Of a DNA stretch of 64,000 bases, positions 33,832 through 48,604 are shown piece by piece (the first letter of the stretch is position 1; every line of letters begins with the position of its first letter). The translations under genes were made by a program, and so were the position numbers. The notes under the pieces were generated by a model, which was not told where the DNA came from, ran no database searches, and saw only the letters and a program-made list of their open reading frames with translations. The DNA is taken from positions 1-64,000 of the forward strand of contig NZ_JOIR01000019.1 of NCBI RefSeq assembly GCF_000720115.1, in the 5' to 3' direction. Origin of the DNA: Streptomyces sp. NRRL F-2580 (lineage in GTDB: Bacteria > Actinomycetota > Actinomycetes > Streptomycetales > Streptomycetaceae).

Positions 33832-34158
33832 AGCGTTCCCCTTCCTTCCACGCACGCCGACCGGCGTGCCGACGACTCATGGCCGGGGCGCGTGGGATGA
33901 AGGGGGAAAGCCGTCGAGGGCAGGCCGGACGCCTGCGCGACCCGTGCGTGACCTGCTCAACGGTGATGGCCCCCCACAACCGATGCTTTGCGTGTTCCGC
34001 GTACTACCCCCCGGCCGGCTGCATGTTCCCCCAGGCAGCCGAACCCGTACCTCCTGCCGAAACCGCTCGGCGCCGCTCAATCTAGTCCACCGGGCTTACC
34101 CCCGGGCAGAGTTGAAGGAATCGCCTGGCTCGGGTGTTCGACCGTGCATACTGCCCGG
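33832..34158. promoter_or_regulatory. Divergent intergenic region with an 18-nt palindrome
   Basis: This 327-bp gap separates the leftward polysaccharide operon from the rightward GT2 gene. A perfect palindromic site, GCACGCCG (33852-33859) and CGGCGTGC (33862-33869) with a 2-nt spacer, lies about 20 bp upstream of the Gfo/Idh start, where it could block transcription or translation. Near the right end a CATACT (34147-34152) lies 7 bp before the GTG at 34159, a spacing seen for -10 boxes of leaderless mRNAs; no matching -35 was recognised. No gene is visible in the gap. Confidence 0.4.
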
Positions 34159-35091
34159 GTGACCAGCATCGTGATACCGGCCCACAACGAGGGCCGGGTC
34201 ATCGGCCGGCTCCTGGACGCGCTCCTGGCCGACGCCGACGCCGACTCCGACCCCCGCACCGACCCCCCCGTCGGTACCCGCATCGGCACTCCCGCCGGCG
34301 CCGACGCGTCGGCGGACGGACCCGACATCGTCGTGGTGTGCAACGGCTGTACGGACGACACCGCCCGGGTGGCGGCCGCGCGCGGCTCCCGGGTGCGGGT
34401 CGTGGAGATCCCGACTCCCTCCAAACACACGGCACTGCGGGTCGGGGACGAGCACGCGCGGGGCTTCCCCCGCCTCTACGTGGACGCCGACGTCGTCGTC
34501 GGGGCCGCCGACGTCCGGGCCCTGACCGGCGCGCTCGCCGGGAGCCCCGGCCTGCTCGCCGCCGCCCCCGGCCGTGACATCCCGCTGTCCGGCTGCGCCT
34601 GGCCGGTCCGGGCGTACTACCGGGTGTGGCAGCGGCTCCCGGCCGTCCGCGAGGGCCTGTTCGGGCGGGGGGTCATCGCGGTGACCGAGCCGGGGCACGC
34701 GCGGATCGCCGCACTGCCCCCGCTGATGGCCGACGACCTGGCCGCGTCCCTCGCCTTCGGGCCGGGGGAGCGGTGCGTGGTCGAGGCGGCCCGGGTCGTC
34801 GTGCACCCGCCGCGCACCTGGTCCGACCTGGTGCGGCGGCGGATCCGCGCGGCGACCTCCTCCGCCGAGTTCGAGCGCTTCCAGGTCTCGCAACGGGCCG
34901 GTGCGGCCGCGCCGTCCGCCCGTACGGGCACGTCCGACCTGCGCGCCCTCCTCCGGGAGCAGCCGCGGCTCCTGCCCGGGGTGCTGGTCTTCGTGGTGGC
35001 CGCGCTCGCCGCCCGCAGGGGGTCCCGCAAGGCCATCCGGAACCAGGACTTCTCCACCTGGCTGCGGGACGAGAGCAGCCGGCAGAGCTGA
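34159..35091 (+). CDS. GT2-like glycosyltransferase with C-terminal hydrophobic segment
   Basis: The 310-aa protein begins TSIVIPAHNEGRVIGRLLDA and has VVVCNGCTDDTARVAAARG, PRLYVDADVVVGAADVRAL (DAD as DXD motif) and a late EVxR-less region ending in a hydrophobic stretch (LPGVLVFVVAALAARRG). It fits small GT-A enzymes related to GT2. A helix at the C-terminus suggests membrane association. The start is GTG at 34159; GTG at 34144 is also in frame, and neither has a clear ribosome-binding site, so a leaderless message is possible. It lies next to the polysaccharide locus and is probably functionally linked to it. Confidence 0.8.
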   Translation: MTSIVIPAHNEGRVIGRLLDALLADADADSDPRTDPPVGTRIGTPAGADASADGPDIVVVCNGCTDDTARVAAARGSRVRVVEIPTPSKHTALRVGDEHARGFPRLYVDADVVVGAADVRALTGALAGSPGLLAAAPGRDIPLSGCAWPVRAYYRVWQRLPAVREGLFGRGVIAVTEPGHARIAALPPLMADDLAASLAFGPGERCVVEAARVVVHPPRTWSDLVRRRIRAATSSAEFERFQVSQRAGAAAPSARTGTSDLRALLREQPRLLPGVLVFVVAALAARRGSRKAIRNQDFSTWLRDESSRQS

Positions 35092-35213
35092 CCGGGGCGA
35101 TCGGGGCGTCCGGCCGAACCGAGCCGTACGCCCCACCGTTGGCCCGTACAACCATTAGGGTTTCACCCGCACGTTCGAGTCACTCGGACCGTCGGCACCA
35201 GGAGCTCCAGAGC

Positions 35214-36569
35214 ATGTACCTCGTGGACCGCTCCACGCCCCCGCCCTCGCCCTCGCCCGAGGACACGCAGACCGCGCCGGACGGCAGACGCTTACGGGCC
35301 CGCGCCGTCGGTCCGGCCGTGCTGGCCCTCGGCACGGTCAGCCTGATCACCGACGTCTCCTCGGAGATGGTCACGGCCGTCCTGCCCCTCTACCTGATCG
35401 CGGGGCTGGGCCTGAGCCCGCTCGGCTTCGGCGCGCTCGACGGCCTCTACAACGGAGTCAGCGCCCTGGTGCAGCTGACCGGCGGCCACCTCGCCGACCG
35501 GGTCCGCAACCACAAACTGATCGCCGGCATCGGCTACGGCCTCTCCGCCCTGTGCAAGCCGCTGTTGCTCTTCGCCCACGGCCTCGGACCGATCAGCGTG
35601 ATCCTCGCGCTGGAACGCACCGGCAAGGGCCTGCGCACCGCCCCGCGCGACGCCATGATCTCCCTGTCCACCCCTGCGGACGCACAAGGCCGCGCCTTCG
35701 GCGTGCACCGGGCCATGGACACCACCGGGGCGCTGCTCGGCCCGCTCGCCGCGTTCCTCGTCCTGAGCGTCGCGGTCGACGGCTACGACGCGGTCTTCGG
35801 CGTCAGCGCATGCGTCGCGGTGCTCGGTGTCGTCGTGCTCGTGCTGTTCGTCCCGTCCGGCGGCGACGGGGCCCCGCCCCGGCGGGCCGGCGGCCACGGC
35901 GCGGCGGCCCGCCCGGACCCCGTACGGCTGCGCGACGCGGCGGCCCTGCTGCGGCTGCCCCGGCTGCGCGCCCTGGCGCTCTGCGCCGTGCTGCTGGGCC
36001 TCACCACTGTCAGCGACGCCTTCGTCTACCTGCTGTTGCAGCGCCGCACCGGCATCGGCGACCAGTGGTTCCCGCTCCTGCCGCTGGGCACGGCGGCGGT
36101 GTTCCTGCTGCTGGCCGTCCCCGCCGGGAGCCTCGCCGACCGGATCGGCCGGCGCACCGTGTTCCTGACCGGGCACGGCCTCCTGCTGGCCGGGTACGGG
36201 CTGCTGCTGTGGGCCCCCGACCGGCCGCCGCTGCCCTATCTCGTCCTCGCGCTGCACGGCATGTTCTACGCCGCCACCGACGGGGTGCTGCCCGCCGCCG
36301 TGGCCGCCACCGTCCCCGGGCGGCTGCGCGCCACCGGCCTGGCCGTGGTCGGCACCGGCCAGGCGCTCGCCCGCTTCGGCTGCTCGCTGGCCTTCGGCGG
36401 GGCGTGGAGCCTCTGGGGCACCGGCCCGGCGCTCGGCGCCGCGGCTGCCGGGCTGCTGTGCTGCGCGGCGGTCGCCGGATTCGTCCTGCGTCCCGAGGGG
36501 CCCGGCGGCGCCCCCGCCGACACGCCCGCCGACGCGCCCGTCCTTCCCGACCCGACCCGAAGCCCGTGA
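35214..36569 (+). CDS. MFS transporter; contains a TTA codon near its start
   Basis: The 451-aa protein has about twelve membrane segments and typical MFS loops: GHLADRVRNHKLIAGIGYGL, ERTGKGLRTAPRDAMISLST and PAGSLADRIGRRTVFLTGHG. The RTGKGLRTAPRDAM stretch is shared by a group of uncharacterised MFS proteins. The ATG at 35214 follows AGGAG. Codon 27 is TTA (35292-35294), so expression would need bldA. It is followed after 10 bp by a TolB-like exported protein, a pairing that suggests a joint envelope function. The gap 35092-35213 presumably carries its promoter, but none could be assigned. Confidence 0.88.
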   Translation: MYLVDRSTPPPSPSPEDTQTAPDGRRLRARAVGPAVLALGTVSLITDVSSEMVTAVLPLYLIAGLGLSPLGFGALDGLYNGVSALVQLTGGHLADRVRNHKLIAGIGYGLSALCKPLLLFAHGLGPISVILALERTGKGLRTAPRDAMISLSTPADAQGRAFGVHRAMDTTGALLGPLAAFLVLSVAVDGYDAVFGVSACVAVLGVVVLVLFVPSGGDGAPPRRAGGHGAAARPDPVRLRDAAALLRLPRLRALALCAVLLGLTTVSDAFVYLLLQRRTGIGDQWFPLLPLGTAAVFLLLAVPAGSLADRIGRRTVFLTGHGLLLAGYGLLLWAPDRPPLPYLVLALHGMFYAATDGVLPAAVAATVPGRLRATGLAVVGTGQALARFGCSLAFGGAWSLWGTGPALGAAAAGLLCCAAVAGFVLRPEGPGGAPADTPADAPVLPDPTRSP

Positions 36570-36579
36570 GGCCCCCCGT

Positions 36580-37599
36580 ATGACGCTGTCGTTGTCACGC
36601 CGCCTGCTCGTCCTCGCGGTGGCGGTGCTGCTGCTCGGGGGCCTCGCCGCCGTGCTGGTGGTACGCGCCGCCGACCGCGCCGACCGGCCGGGGACGGGCG
36701 GCCCGGAGATCGCCGCGGGCGGCGTCACGCTCACCCGGCAGGGCGAACTGCTCCTCCTCAACAGCGGACAGGGCCCCCACCGCGGAGCCCTCGCCTCGGT
36801 CCCGGCCGGTGCGCCGCAGTCCGCGCGCACCGCCTCCGCCCTCGACTGCCAGCGCTTCCACGCCGCCGCGGGCACCGGCGTGTGCCTGCGCTCCTCCCCG
36901 GGCGCGCTCGCTCAGGACAACAAGGCCCTGATCGTCGACGCCGACCTGCGCACGGTGCGCAGCCTGCCGCTCGCGGGCACTCCGAGCCGCGCCCGCGTCT
37001 CGCCCAGCGGCCGGTTCGCCGCCTGGACCGTCTTCGTCTCGGGCGAGTCCTACGGCTCCGCGTTCTTCTCCACCCGGACCGCGATCCTGGACACGCGCAC
37101 CGGGAAGCTCGAATCCAGCCTGGAGGAGTTCGCCCTCTCCATGGACGGCCGGGACTACCGCGCCCAGGACGTGAACTTCTGGGGCGTCACCTTCTCCAAG
37201 GACGACGACACCTTCTACGCCACCCTCGCCACCGCCGGCCGGACCCATCTGGTCAGGGGGTCGATCTCCCGCCGTACCGTCACCACCCTGGCGCAGAACG
37301 TCGAATGCCCGTCCCTGTCGCCGGACGAGACCCGCGTCGCGTACAAGAAGCGGGTGCGGCCCGGAGCCACGCTGTGGCGCGAACACGTCATGGACCTGGG
37401 TACGCTCCGCGAGCACGCGCTCGCCGAGAAGCGCAGCGTGGACGACCAGGCCGCCTGGCTCGACGACCGGACCCTCGCCTACGCCCTGCCCACCGACGGG
37501 GCCGCCGACAGCACGGACCTGTGGACCGTGCCCGCCGACGGCACCGGCGCCCCCCGGCTGCTGGCCTCCGGCGCCTCCTCCCCGTCCAGCCCGCGGTGA
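36580..37599 (+). CDS. Membrane-anchored TolB-like beta-propeller protein of unknown function
   Basis: The 339-aa protein has an N-terminal signal anchor (RRLLVLAVAVLLLGGLAAVL) and an extracytoplasmic domain with WD40/TolB-like repeats: SPSGRFAAWTVFV, FSKDDDTFYATLAT, PSLSPDETRVAYKK and AWLDDRTLAYALP. Such blades occur in proteins that scaffold envelope complexes, with no catalytic residues. It starts 10 bp after the MFS gene and probably shares its transcript. Confidence 0.78.
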   Translation: MTLSLSRRLLVLAVAVLLLGGLAAVLVVRAADRADRPGTGGPEIAAGGVTLTRQGELLLLNSGQGPHRGALASVPAGAPQSARTASALDCQRFHAAAGTGVCLRSSPGALAQDNKALIVDADLRTVRSLPLAGTPSRARVSPSGRFAAWTVFVSGESYGSAFFSTRTAILDTRTGKLESSLEEFALSMDGRDYRAQDVNFWGVTFSKDDDTFYATLATAGRTHLVRGSISRRTVTTLAQNVECPSLSPDETRVAYKKRVRPGATLWREHVMDLGTLREHALAEKRSVDDQAAWLDDRTLAYALPTDGAADSTDLWTVPADGTGAPRLLASGASSPSSPR

Positions 37600-37601
37600 C
37601 T

Positions 37602-37672
37602 GGCCCGCGCACGGGCCCGCGCACGGGCTCGTCACCCCGGGCCCGTCACCCCGGGCCCGTCACCCCGGGTCG
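37602..37672. repeat. Short tandem repeats between convergent genes
   Basis: GGCCCGCGCACG occurs twice (37602-37625), followed by GTCACCCCGGGCCC three times (37631-37672, the last copy ending GTCG). The array fills almost the whole 74-bp gap between the convergent TolB-like and hydrolase genes. The CCCGGG cores are self-complementary, so the transcript from either side could fold into stems; a bidirectional terminator is possible. Confidence 0.6.
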
Positions 37673-37673
37673 G

Positions 37674-38519
37674 TCAGGCCCGGTCCACGAAGGTCCTGAC
37701 CCGTTCGACGAGCGAGGCGTGGTCCCGGATCCACCCGTAGTGCCGGCTGCCCCGCACCCCGTCGCCGAGGACCAGCTCCCAGTGCGTCACCCGCGCGCTC
37801 GTGAGCTTGTCGCTGAGCCCCCGCACCCCGGCGGGCGGGGCCATGCCGTCGCCCTTGACGGTCACCGCGAGCACCGGCAGGTCCAGCTTGGCCAGCCAGG
37901 GCTCGAAGTCCACCGGGGAGGACGGCACGTCGTAGCGGCCCGTCCGGACCTGGGTGGCCATGTCCCGCAGGATCTGCGCGGAGTCGTTGCCCAGCACTCC
38001 GATGCGCCGGCCGGGGAAGTACCCGTACGCCGAGGAGAACGCGGCCACGAGCTGGAATCCCGCGAGCATCCCCAGACTCCGCGGGAACGGCCAGCCGCGG
38101 TAGTGGCAGGACGGGGCGCCCACCAGGACCGCGCCCGCGGCCATGTGCGGCTCCTGGCTGAGGTAGAGCGTGCCGAGCTGCCCCCCGAGGCTGTGCCCCA
38201 GGAGGTGGCGCGGCGCTCCCGGGAAGGCGTCGGCGACCGTGCGGAACAGCGCGGGGAAGTCGTACGCCACGATCTCGTGGTAGCCGTAGCGCACCCCGCG
38301 CCCCGGTCGGACGGAACTGGTCCCCTGCCCCCGCAGCTCACCGACGGCCACCTGGAACCCGGCCCCGGCGAGGGCTTCCGCCAGGGGGGTGTAGGAGACG
38401 GCCCTGGTGCCCATGGCGGGCATGCACACCAGCACGGGAGCCGACGGCTCGTCGGGCCTGCGGTACAGCCGGACGTCGGCCGTGGCGCCGTCGTCGGCGC
38501 GCACGGTCTCCGTGGTCAC
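37674..38519 (-). CDS. Alpha/beta hydrolase, possible release or editing enzyme of the PKS operon
   Basis: The protein (281 aa from the GTG at 38519) has an alpha/beta-hydrolase fold: VLVCMPAMGTRAVSYTPLAE, the nucleophile elbow LLGHSLGGQLG (Ser110), a late acidic region KGDGMAPP and a C-terminal His in SRHYGWIRDHASLV. It may cleave or transfer the product of the adjacent PKS. The start is uncertain. The GTG at 38519 has no ribosome-binding site, whereas an ATT at 38534 lies 6 nt behind GGGAGG and overlaps the previous stop as TAATT; use of ATT would add five residues. Confidence 0.82.
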   Translation of the reverse strand: MTTETVRADDGATADVRLYRRPDEPSAPVLVCMPAMGTRAVSYTPLAEALAGAGFQVAVGELRGQGTSSVRPGRGVRYGYHEIVAYDFPALFRTVADAFPGAPRHLLGHSLGGQLGTLYLSQEPHMAAGAVLVGAPSCHYRGWPFPRSLGMLAGFQLVAAFSSAYGYFPGRRIGVLGNDSAQILRDMATQVRTGRYDVPSSPVDFEPWLAKLDLPVLAVTVKGDGMAPPAGVRGLSDKLTSARVTHWELVLGDGVRGSRHYGWIRDHASLVERVRTFVDRA

Positions 38520-38533
38520 TTCTGTGGACGGAA

Positions 38534-39697
38534 TTACAGGCCTCCCTCGCTCGTGGCCATCCTGCGCATCTCCCGGAACACGTTCAACAGCTGGATCTCG
38601 CTGGACCCTTCGAAGATCGTGAGGGCGCGCGCGTCGCGCCAGCGCTTCTCCACCCCGTAGTCGGCGGCGATGCCGCGCCAGCCGTACAGCTGCAGGATCT
38701 CGTTCGACGCGCGCACGGCCAGCTCCGTCGCGGCGTACTTCGCCATGGAGCTCTCCCTGCCGAACGGCAGCCCCTGATCGGCGAGGGCCGTGGCCTCCTC
38801 CAGGAGCCCCCGCGCCGCGCAGAGCTCCACGTACAGCCGCCCCAGGGTCAGCTGCACGTGGCTCAGGGTGTCCATGCGGTCGTCCGGGTACACCCGGCGC
38901 TCGCCCACCCACGTCAGCGCGTCCGTGAGCATGGCGGCCACGAGCCCGGTGCCGCACGCGGCCCCGCCGATGCGGATGGTCGCGAGGAGCTCGTTCAGCA
39001 GGAACTCGCCGTCGCCGGCCCGTCCGATCAGGCTGACCGGCTCCAGGGCCACGTCCCGGAAGGTGACCGAGGGCGTGGGAAGGCAGCGGAAGGCCGCCTT
39101 CTCGATGTCCTCGCTCACCGTCACACCAGGAGCATCGCGCGGGACGGCGAAGAACGACAGACCGCGTTTGCGGTTGTCCATCACCGTGTTGGCCAGGACG
39201 AGGAACACGTCGGCGACGGTCCCGTTGCCGGACATGCACTTGCCGCCGTTGAGCAGCCAGCCCGAGTCGGTCCGCACGGCGCGGGTGGTGGCCGCCAGCA
39301 GGTTCGAGCCGTTCTCGGGCTCGGTGAGCCCGAGCGCCGCGTACCCGTTGTCCTTCAGGAGCCGGGTGACGAAGAGCTCCTTCTGCTCCGGGGTGCCGGC
39401 GGCGACCACGGGATGCAGGGCTCCGCGGTTGAACACCAGCGTCCAGGTCATCCCGGGGCAGACCGCCGACAGCTCGGCGATGCCCTCGGCGAACTCGGTG
39501 TACGAGAGCCCGGCGCCGCCCAGTTCCTCGGGGAAGGCCGCGTTGAGGATGCCCTGCGCCGCCGCCCGTTCGTGGATCGGGACGGGGAACGTCCGCTCCT
39601 CGTCGTAGTGGCGTACGTGCGGTGCCATCACCTCAGCGGCAAACGTGCGGAATATCTGCTTCCACTCTGATCGACTGCGCGATTCTTCCACGACCAT
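38534..39697 (-). CDS. Acyl-CoA dehydrogenase-family flavoprotein
   Basis: The 387-aa protein shows the three-part ACAD fold: a helical N-domain (FPVPIHERAAAQGILNAAFP, EELGGAGLSYTEFAE), the FAD/substrate loop GLTEPENGSNLLAATTRAV and the C-terminal EGSSEIQLLNVFREM, where the Glu of FEGSSEIQ aligns with the usual catalytic base. It would insert a C2-C3 double bond in an acyl-CoA or acyl-ACP, transferring electrons to FAD. The ATG lies 1 nt after the PKS stop, so it belongs to the PKS operon and may desaturate the starter or the product. Confidence 0.9.
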   Translation of the reverse strand: MVVEESRSRSEWKQIFRTFAAEVMAPHVRHYDEERTFPVPIHERAAAQGILNAAFPEELGGAGLSYTEFAEGIAELSAVCPGMTWTLVFNRGALHPVVAAGTPEQKELFVTRLLKDNGYAALGLTEPENGSNLLAATTRAVRTDSGWLLNGGKCMSGNGTVADVFLVLANTVMDNRKRGLSFFAVPRDAPGVTVSEDIEKAAFRCLPTPSVTFRDVALEPVSLIGRAGDGEFLLNELLATIRIGGAACGTGLVAAMLTDALTWVGERRVYPDDRMDTLSHVQLTLGRLYVELCAARGLLEEATALADQGLPFGRESSMAKYAATELAVRASNEILQLYGWRGIAADYGVEKRWRDARALTIFEGSSEIQLLNVFREMRRMATSEGGL

Positions 39698-39698
39698 C

Positions 39699-46022
<6,324 letters not shown>

Positions 46023-46055
46023 GTGCTTCCCCCTGTGGTTGTGCTGTCGTGCAAG

Positions 46056-47828
46056 TCAGCGCCTCGCGTTCCACGGATCGAGGCCGGCCAGGTACTCCTT
46101 CCGGGTCTCACCGCGCTGCAACTTCCCGCTCGACGTCTTGGGAAGGGTCCCGGCGGGCAGGAGGACGATGTCGCGCGCGGTCAGCCGGTGCTCCTGCATC
46201 ACAGCGCGCCGTACGGCGTTCGCCACGCTCTCGGGCTCCGCCGCGTCCTTGCCGTCGGCGGCCTCCCGGCGGAGCTCGGCCGCGACCACGACCGTCTCTT
46301 CCCCGTCGCTCACCACGCCGAAGGCCGCCACGCATCCGGGGCGGATCGCGGGGTGCGCGCTCTCGGCGGTCCGCTCGATGTCGTGGGGGTAGTGGTTGCG
46401 GCCGCCCACGATGATGACGTCCTTGATGCGGCCGCAGACGAAGAGGCCGTCCTCGGTCTGGAAACCGAGGTCCCCCGTGCGCATGTACGGGCCTTCGCCG
46501 CTGTCGCCCAGCGTGGCCTCGAAGGCCTCGCGGCTGAGGTCGGGGCGCTGCCAGTAGCCGACGGCGACGCTCTCGCCCGCGACCCAGATCTCACCGACCT
46601 GTCCCGGAAGGCAGCGGATGTGCTTCTCCGGGTCGACGACGGCCACGTCCAGCGTCCGGCTGACGCCGCAGCTGACGAGCACGCGTGCGTCCGGACCGTC
46701 CTCCGGCACGATCTCCGCGAAACCGCGCTCCAGCTCGTTCTCGTCGAAGGAGCGGAACGTCCACGGCCGTGCGAGCGGAGCACCGCTCACCAGCAGCGTG
46801 CTCTCGGCGAGCCCGTACACCGGAATGATGGTTTCCGGACGGAACCCCGTGGAGGCGAAGGCCTCGGCGAACCGGATCATCGAATCCGCGCGGATCGGCT
46901 CGGCGCCGTTCGTCGCGACGGACCAGGAGGAGAGGTCCAGCGTCGCGCGGTCCTCGTCGGTCACTTTTCGCGTACACAGGTCGAACGCGAAATTGGGGGC
47001 CGCAGAAAGCGTCCCCCGGTACGTCGATATCGCGCGCAGCCAGCGCACCGGGCTCTGCAGGAACGCCACGGTGGGCATCAGAACGGAATGGATCCCCACC
47101 ATCGCCGGCAGGATGATCATGGAGATGAGTCCCATGTCGTGATAAGGCGGCAGCCAGCCGACCACGACCGTGGACGAGTCGACCCCGAGCGACGTGCGGA
47201 TGAGATCGATGTTGTGGGCCAGGTTGCGGTGGGTGACCATCACCCCCTTCGGCTGCCCGGTGGAACCCGAGGTGTACTGCAGGAATGCGAGGGAATCCGG
47301 ATCCGGGGCCGCGGCGGACCATTCCGCTCCGTTTTCCTCCGGAATCGTGTCGACCGCCAGCCACGCCGTTCCCCGGATTTCCGGAATGGTGCGTGCCGTC
47401 GTCTCGATGAACGCCTGGATGTCAGCGGTGGTCAGCACGGCGGCGGGCTGGGCGTCCTCGGCGATGCCGGCCAGCCGCAGCAGTCCACGGGCGCGCTGCG
47501 CGGGGTGCGGGAGGTAGGCGGGAACCGCGACCACGCCCGCGTACAGGCACCCGAAGAAGGCGACGACGAAGTCCTGGCCGGGAGTGAACAGCAGGAGCGC
47601 CCGGGAGCCCGGCTCCACCTGTGCGCGCAGGTCCGCGGCGACGGCACGCGCCCTGGCGTCGAGCGCCGCGAAGGTGAGGGAGGGCTGCGCCTCCTCACCG
47701 TCGGGAAGGAAGGTGAAGAGCTCGTCCTGCGGAATGCGGGCGGCGTGCGCGTGCAGGGCGTCGACGACGGTGGCGTGGCGGATTTCGTCCAGGGCGGCGG
47801 GCAACGGCGATAATGATTCGTCAAGCAT
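46056..47828 (-). CDS. Fatty acyl-AMP ligase (FAAL, FadD32-like)
   Basis: The 590-aa protein has LQYTSGSTGQPKGVMVTH as P-loop, GWLPPYHDMGLI, NGAEPIRADSMIRFAEAF, YGLAESTLLVSG, MRTGDLGF and a C-terminal catalytic Lys in PKTSSGKLQR (Lys569). The insertion around SAAPNFAFDLCTRKV and DLSSWSVATNGAEP is typical of FAALs, which make acyl-adenylates and pass them to a carrier protein rather than to CoA. Its partner is the N-terminal ACP of the PKS 33 bp downstream. The ATG at 47828 follows TGAGGCTGAGA. It is the first gene of the lipid/polyketide operon. Confidence 0.93.
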   Translation of the reverse strand: MLDESLSPLPAALDEIRHATVVDALHAHAARIPQDELFTFLPDGEEAQPSLTFAALDARARAVAADLRAQVEPGSRALLLFTPGQDFVVAFFGCLYAGVVAVPAYLPHPAQRARGLLRLAGIAEDAQPAAVLTTADIQAFIETTARTIPEIRGTAWLAVDTIPEENGAEWSAAAPDPDSLAFLQYTSGSTGQPKGVMVTHRNLAHNIDLIRTSLGVDSSTVVVGWLPPYHDMGLISMIILPAMVGIHSVLMPTVAFLQSPVRWLRAISTYRGTLSAAPNFAFDLCTRKVTDEDRATLDLSSWSVATNGAEPIRADSMIRFAEAFASTGFRPETIIPVYGLAESTLLVSGAPLARPWTFRSFDENELERGFAEIVPEDGPDARVLVSCGVSRTLDVAVVDPEKHIRCLPGQVGEIWVAGESVAVGYWQRPDLSREAFEATLGDSGEGPYMRTGDLGFQTEDGLFVCGRIKDVIIVGGRNHYPHDIERTAESAHPAIRPGCVAAFGVVSDGEETVVVAAELRREAADGKDAAEPESVANAVRRAVMQEHRLTARDIVLLPAGTLPKTSSGKLQRGETRKEYLAGLDPWNARR

Positions 47829-48218
47829 TCTCAGCCTCAATCAGTGCCGGAAGTTGATGCTCGCACCGGGTGCGGGCCGGTGGGCAAATGGCGAAAACGA
47901 CACGCGACTCCAGGAGTGCGGTCGGCGCGAAATGCCCGTTCTTCGATCCGCCCGGGCGGAGTGCAGCAGAGAAAAAGTCAAGCCGGATATGGGGTACTGA
48001 GCAGTACTGGTCCAAACCTTAGGTGGGCCCGCGCTACCCGGTCAACTCGCATTGAATGGCCGGATGATGTCTGTGAATCGTGAGTGGGCCGTTGTTTTCG
48101 GCCATCCTCGAAAGGCCTCGAAGGACCGGTTCCGCACGCTGTCGTGGCTCCGAGCGGGGAGGACGACATCGGCGCCCGATGACCGTAGATGACGCTTGCT
48201 GAGCGAAAGTGACCGCTT
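47829..48218. promoter_or_regulatory. AT-richer divergent control region, with a 14-nt palindrome
   Basis: This segment upstream of the FAAL gene is noticeably richer in A/T than its surroundings and shows no credible gene. A perfect palindrome, GTACTG (47994-47999) and CAGTAC (48002-48007) with an AG spacer, lies about 170 bp before the FAAL start, a plausible operator for a small regulator. A weaker ACCTTAGGT symmetry follows at about 48016. The promoter of the lipid/polyketide operon must lie here. Confidence 0.45.
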
Positions 48219-48555
48219 GTGAGGAAGTCATCTCGCCAGTCTGGCGCGATATCTTCACAAAGAGTGGCCCTGTGCGTCCTGCTGGTGGCCACCTTCCTCG
48301 CGGTCCACCCGGCAGGCCTGGACTCCGCTGGCAGCACCTGGTGGGCGACGCGATGGGCGCGGTCGCCCTGCTGCTCCCGGCCCTGCTCAAGAACCCCGAG
48401 CGCCGCGCCGAACACGCGATCCAGCGCAAGCCCCACGCCATCGCCACCGCCCTCCTGGAGCAGCAGGAGGGGCGCGAGGCGAACGGCATCGAGGACCGTG
48501 GCCGGCGGACCGCCGCCCGCGTGCCCCGCGCCCGCGGGGCGAGCGGCACCCCCCA
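48219..48555 (+). pseudogene. Possible frameshifted small membrane-protein gene
   Basis: Coding-like third-position G/C bias and two hydrophobic stretches appear in different frames. The frame starting at GTG 48219 (or GTG 48264) reads VALCVLLVATFLAVHPA and then AGLDSAGSTWW up to about 48340. Another frame then becomes coding-like, reading GDAMGAVALLLPALLKNPE and continuing RRAEHAIQRKPHAIATALLE to about 48550. A single frameshift near 48335-48350 would join them into a two-helix membrane protein. A hairpin terminator candidate follows. I do not recognise a family, and the call rests only on composition and hydrophobicity. Confidence 0.3.
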
Positions 48556-48567
48556 CCCTCCCCGAGC

Positions 48568-48604
48568 GCGCCCCCTACGGCCGAGCGGCCGTCGTAAGGG
48601 GCGC
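48568..48604 (+). terminator. Candidate hairpin terminator before the hydrogenase operon
   Basis: The left arm (48568-48582, starting GCGCCCC) pairs with the right arm (48591-48604, ending GGGGCGC). The stem is 7 bp, a mismatch, then TACG/CGTA, with a GC-rich top. Three T residues follow (48605-48607). It would end the possible small gene upstream and insulate the hydrogenase operon. No other gene is seen between 48605 and 48750. Confidence 0.45.

Noticed and set aside
35130..35170. Sigma-70-like promoter (TTGGCC and TAGGGT) before the MFS gene
   Set aside because: The spacing of 11 bp between the two boxes is too short.
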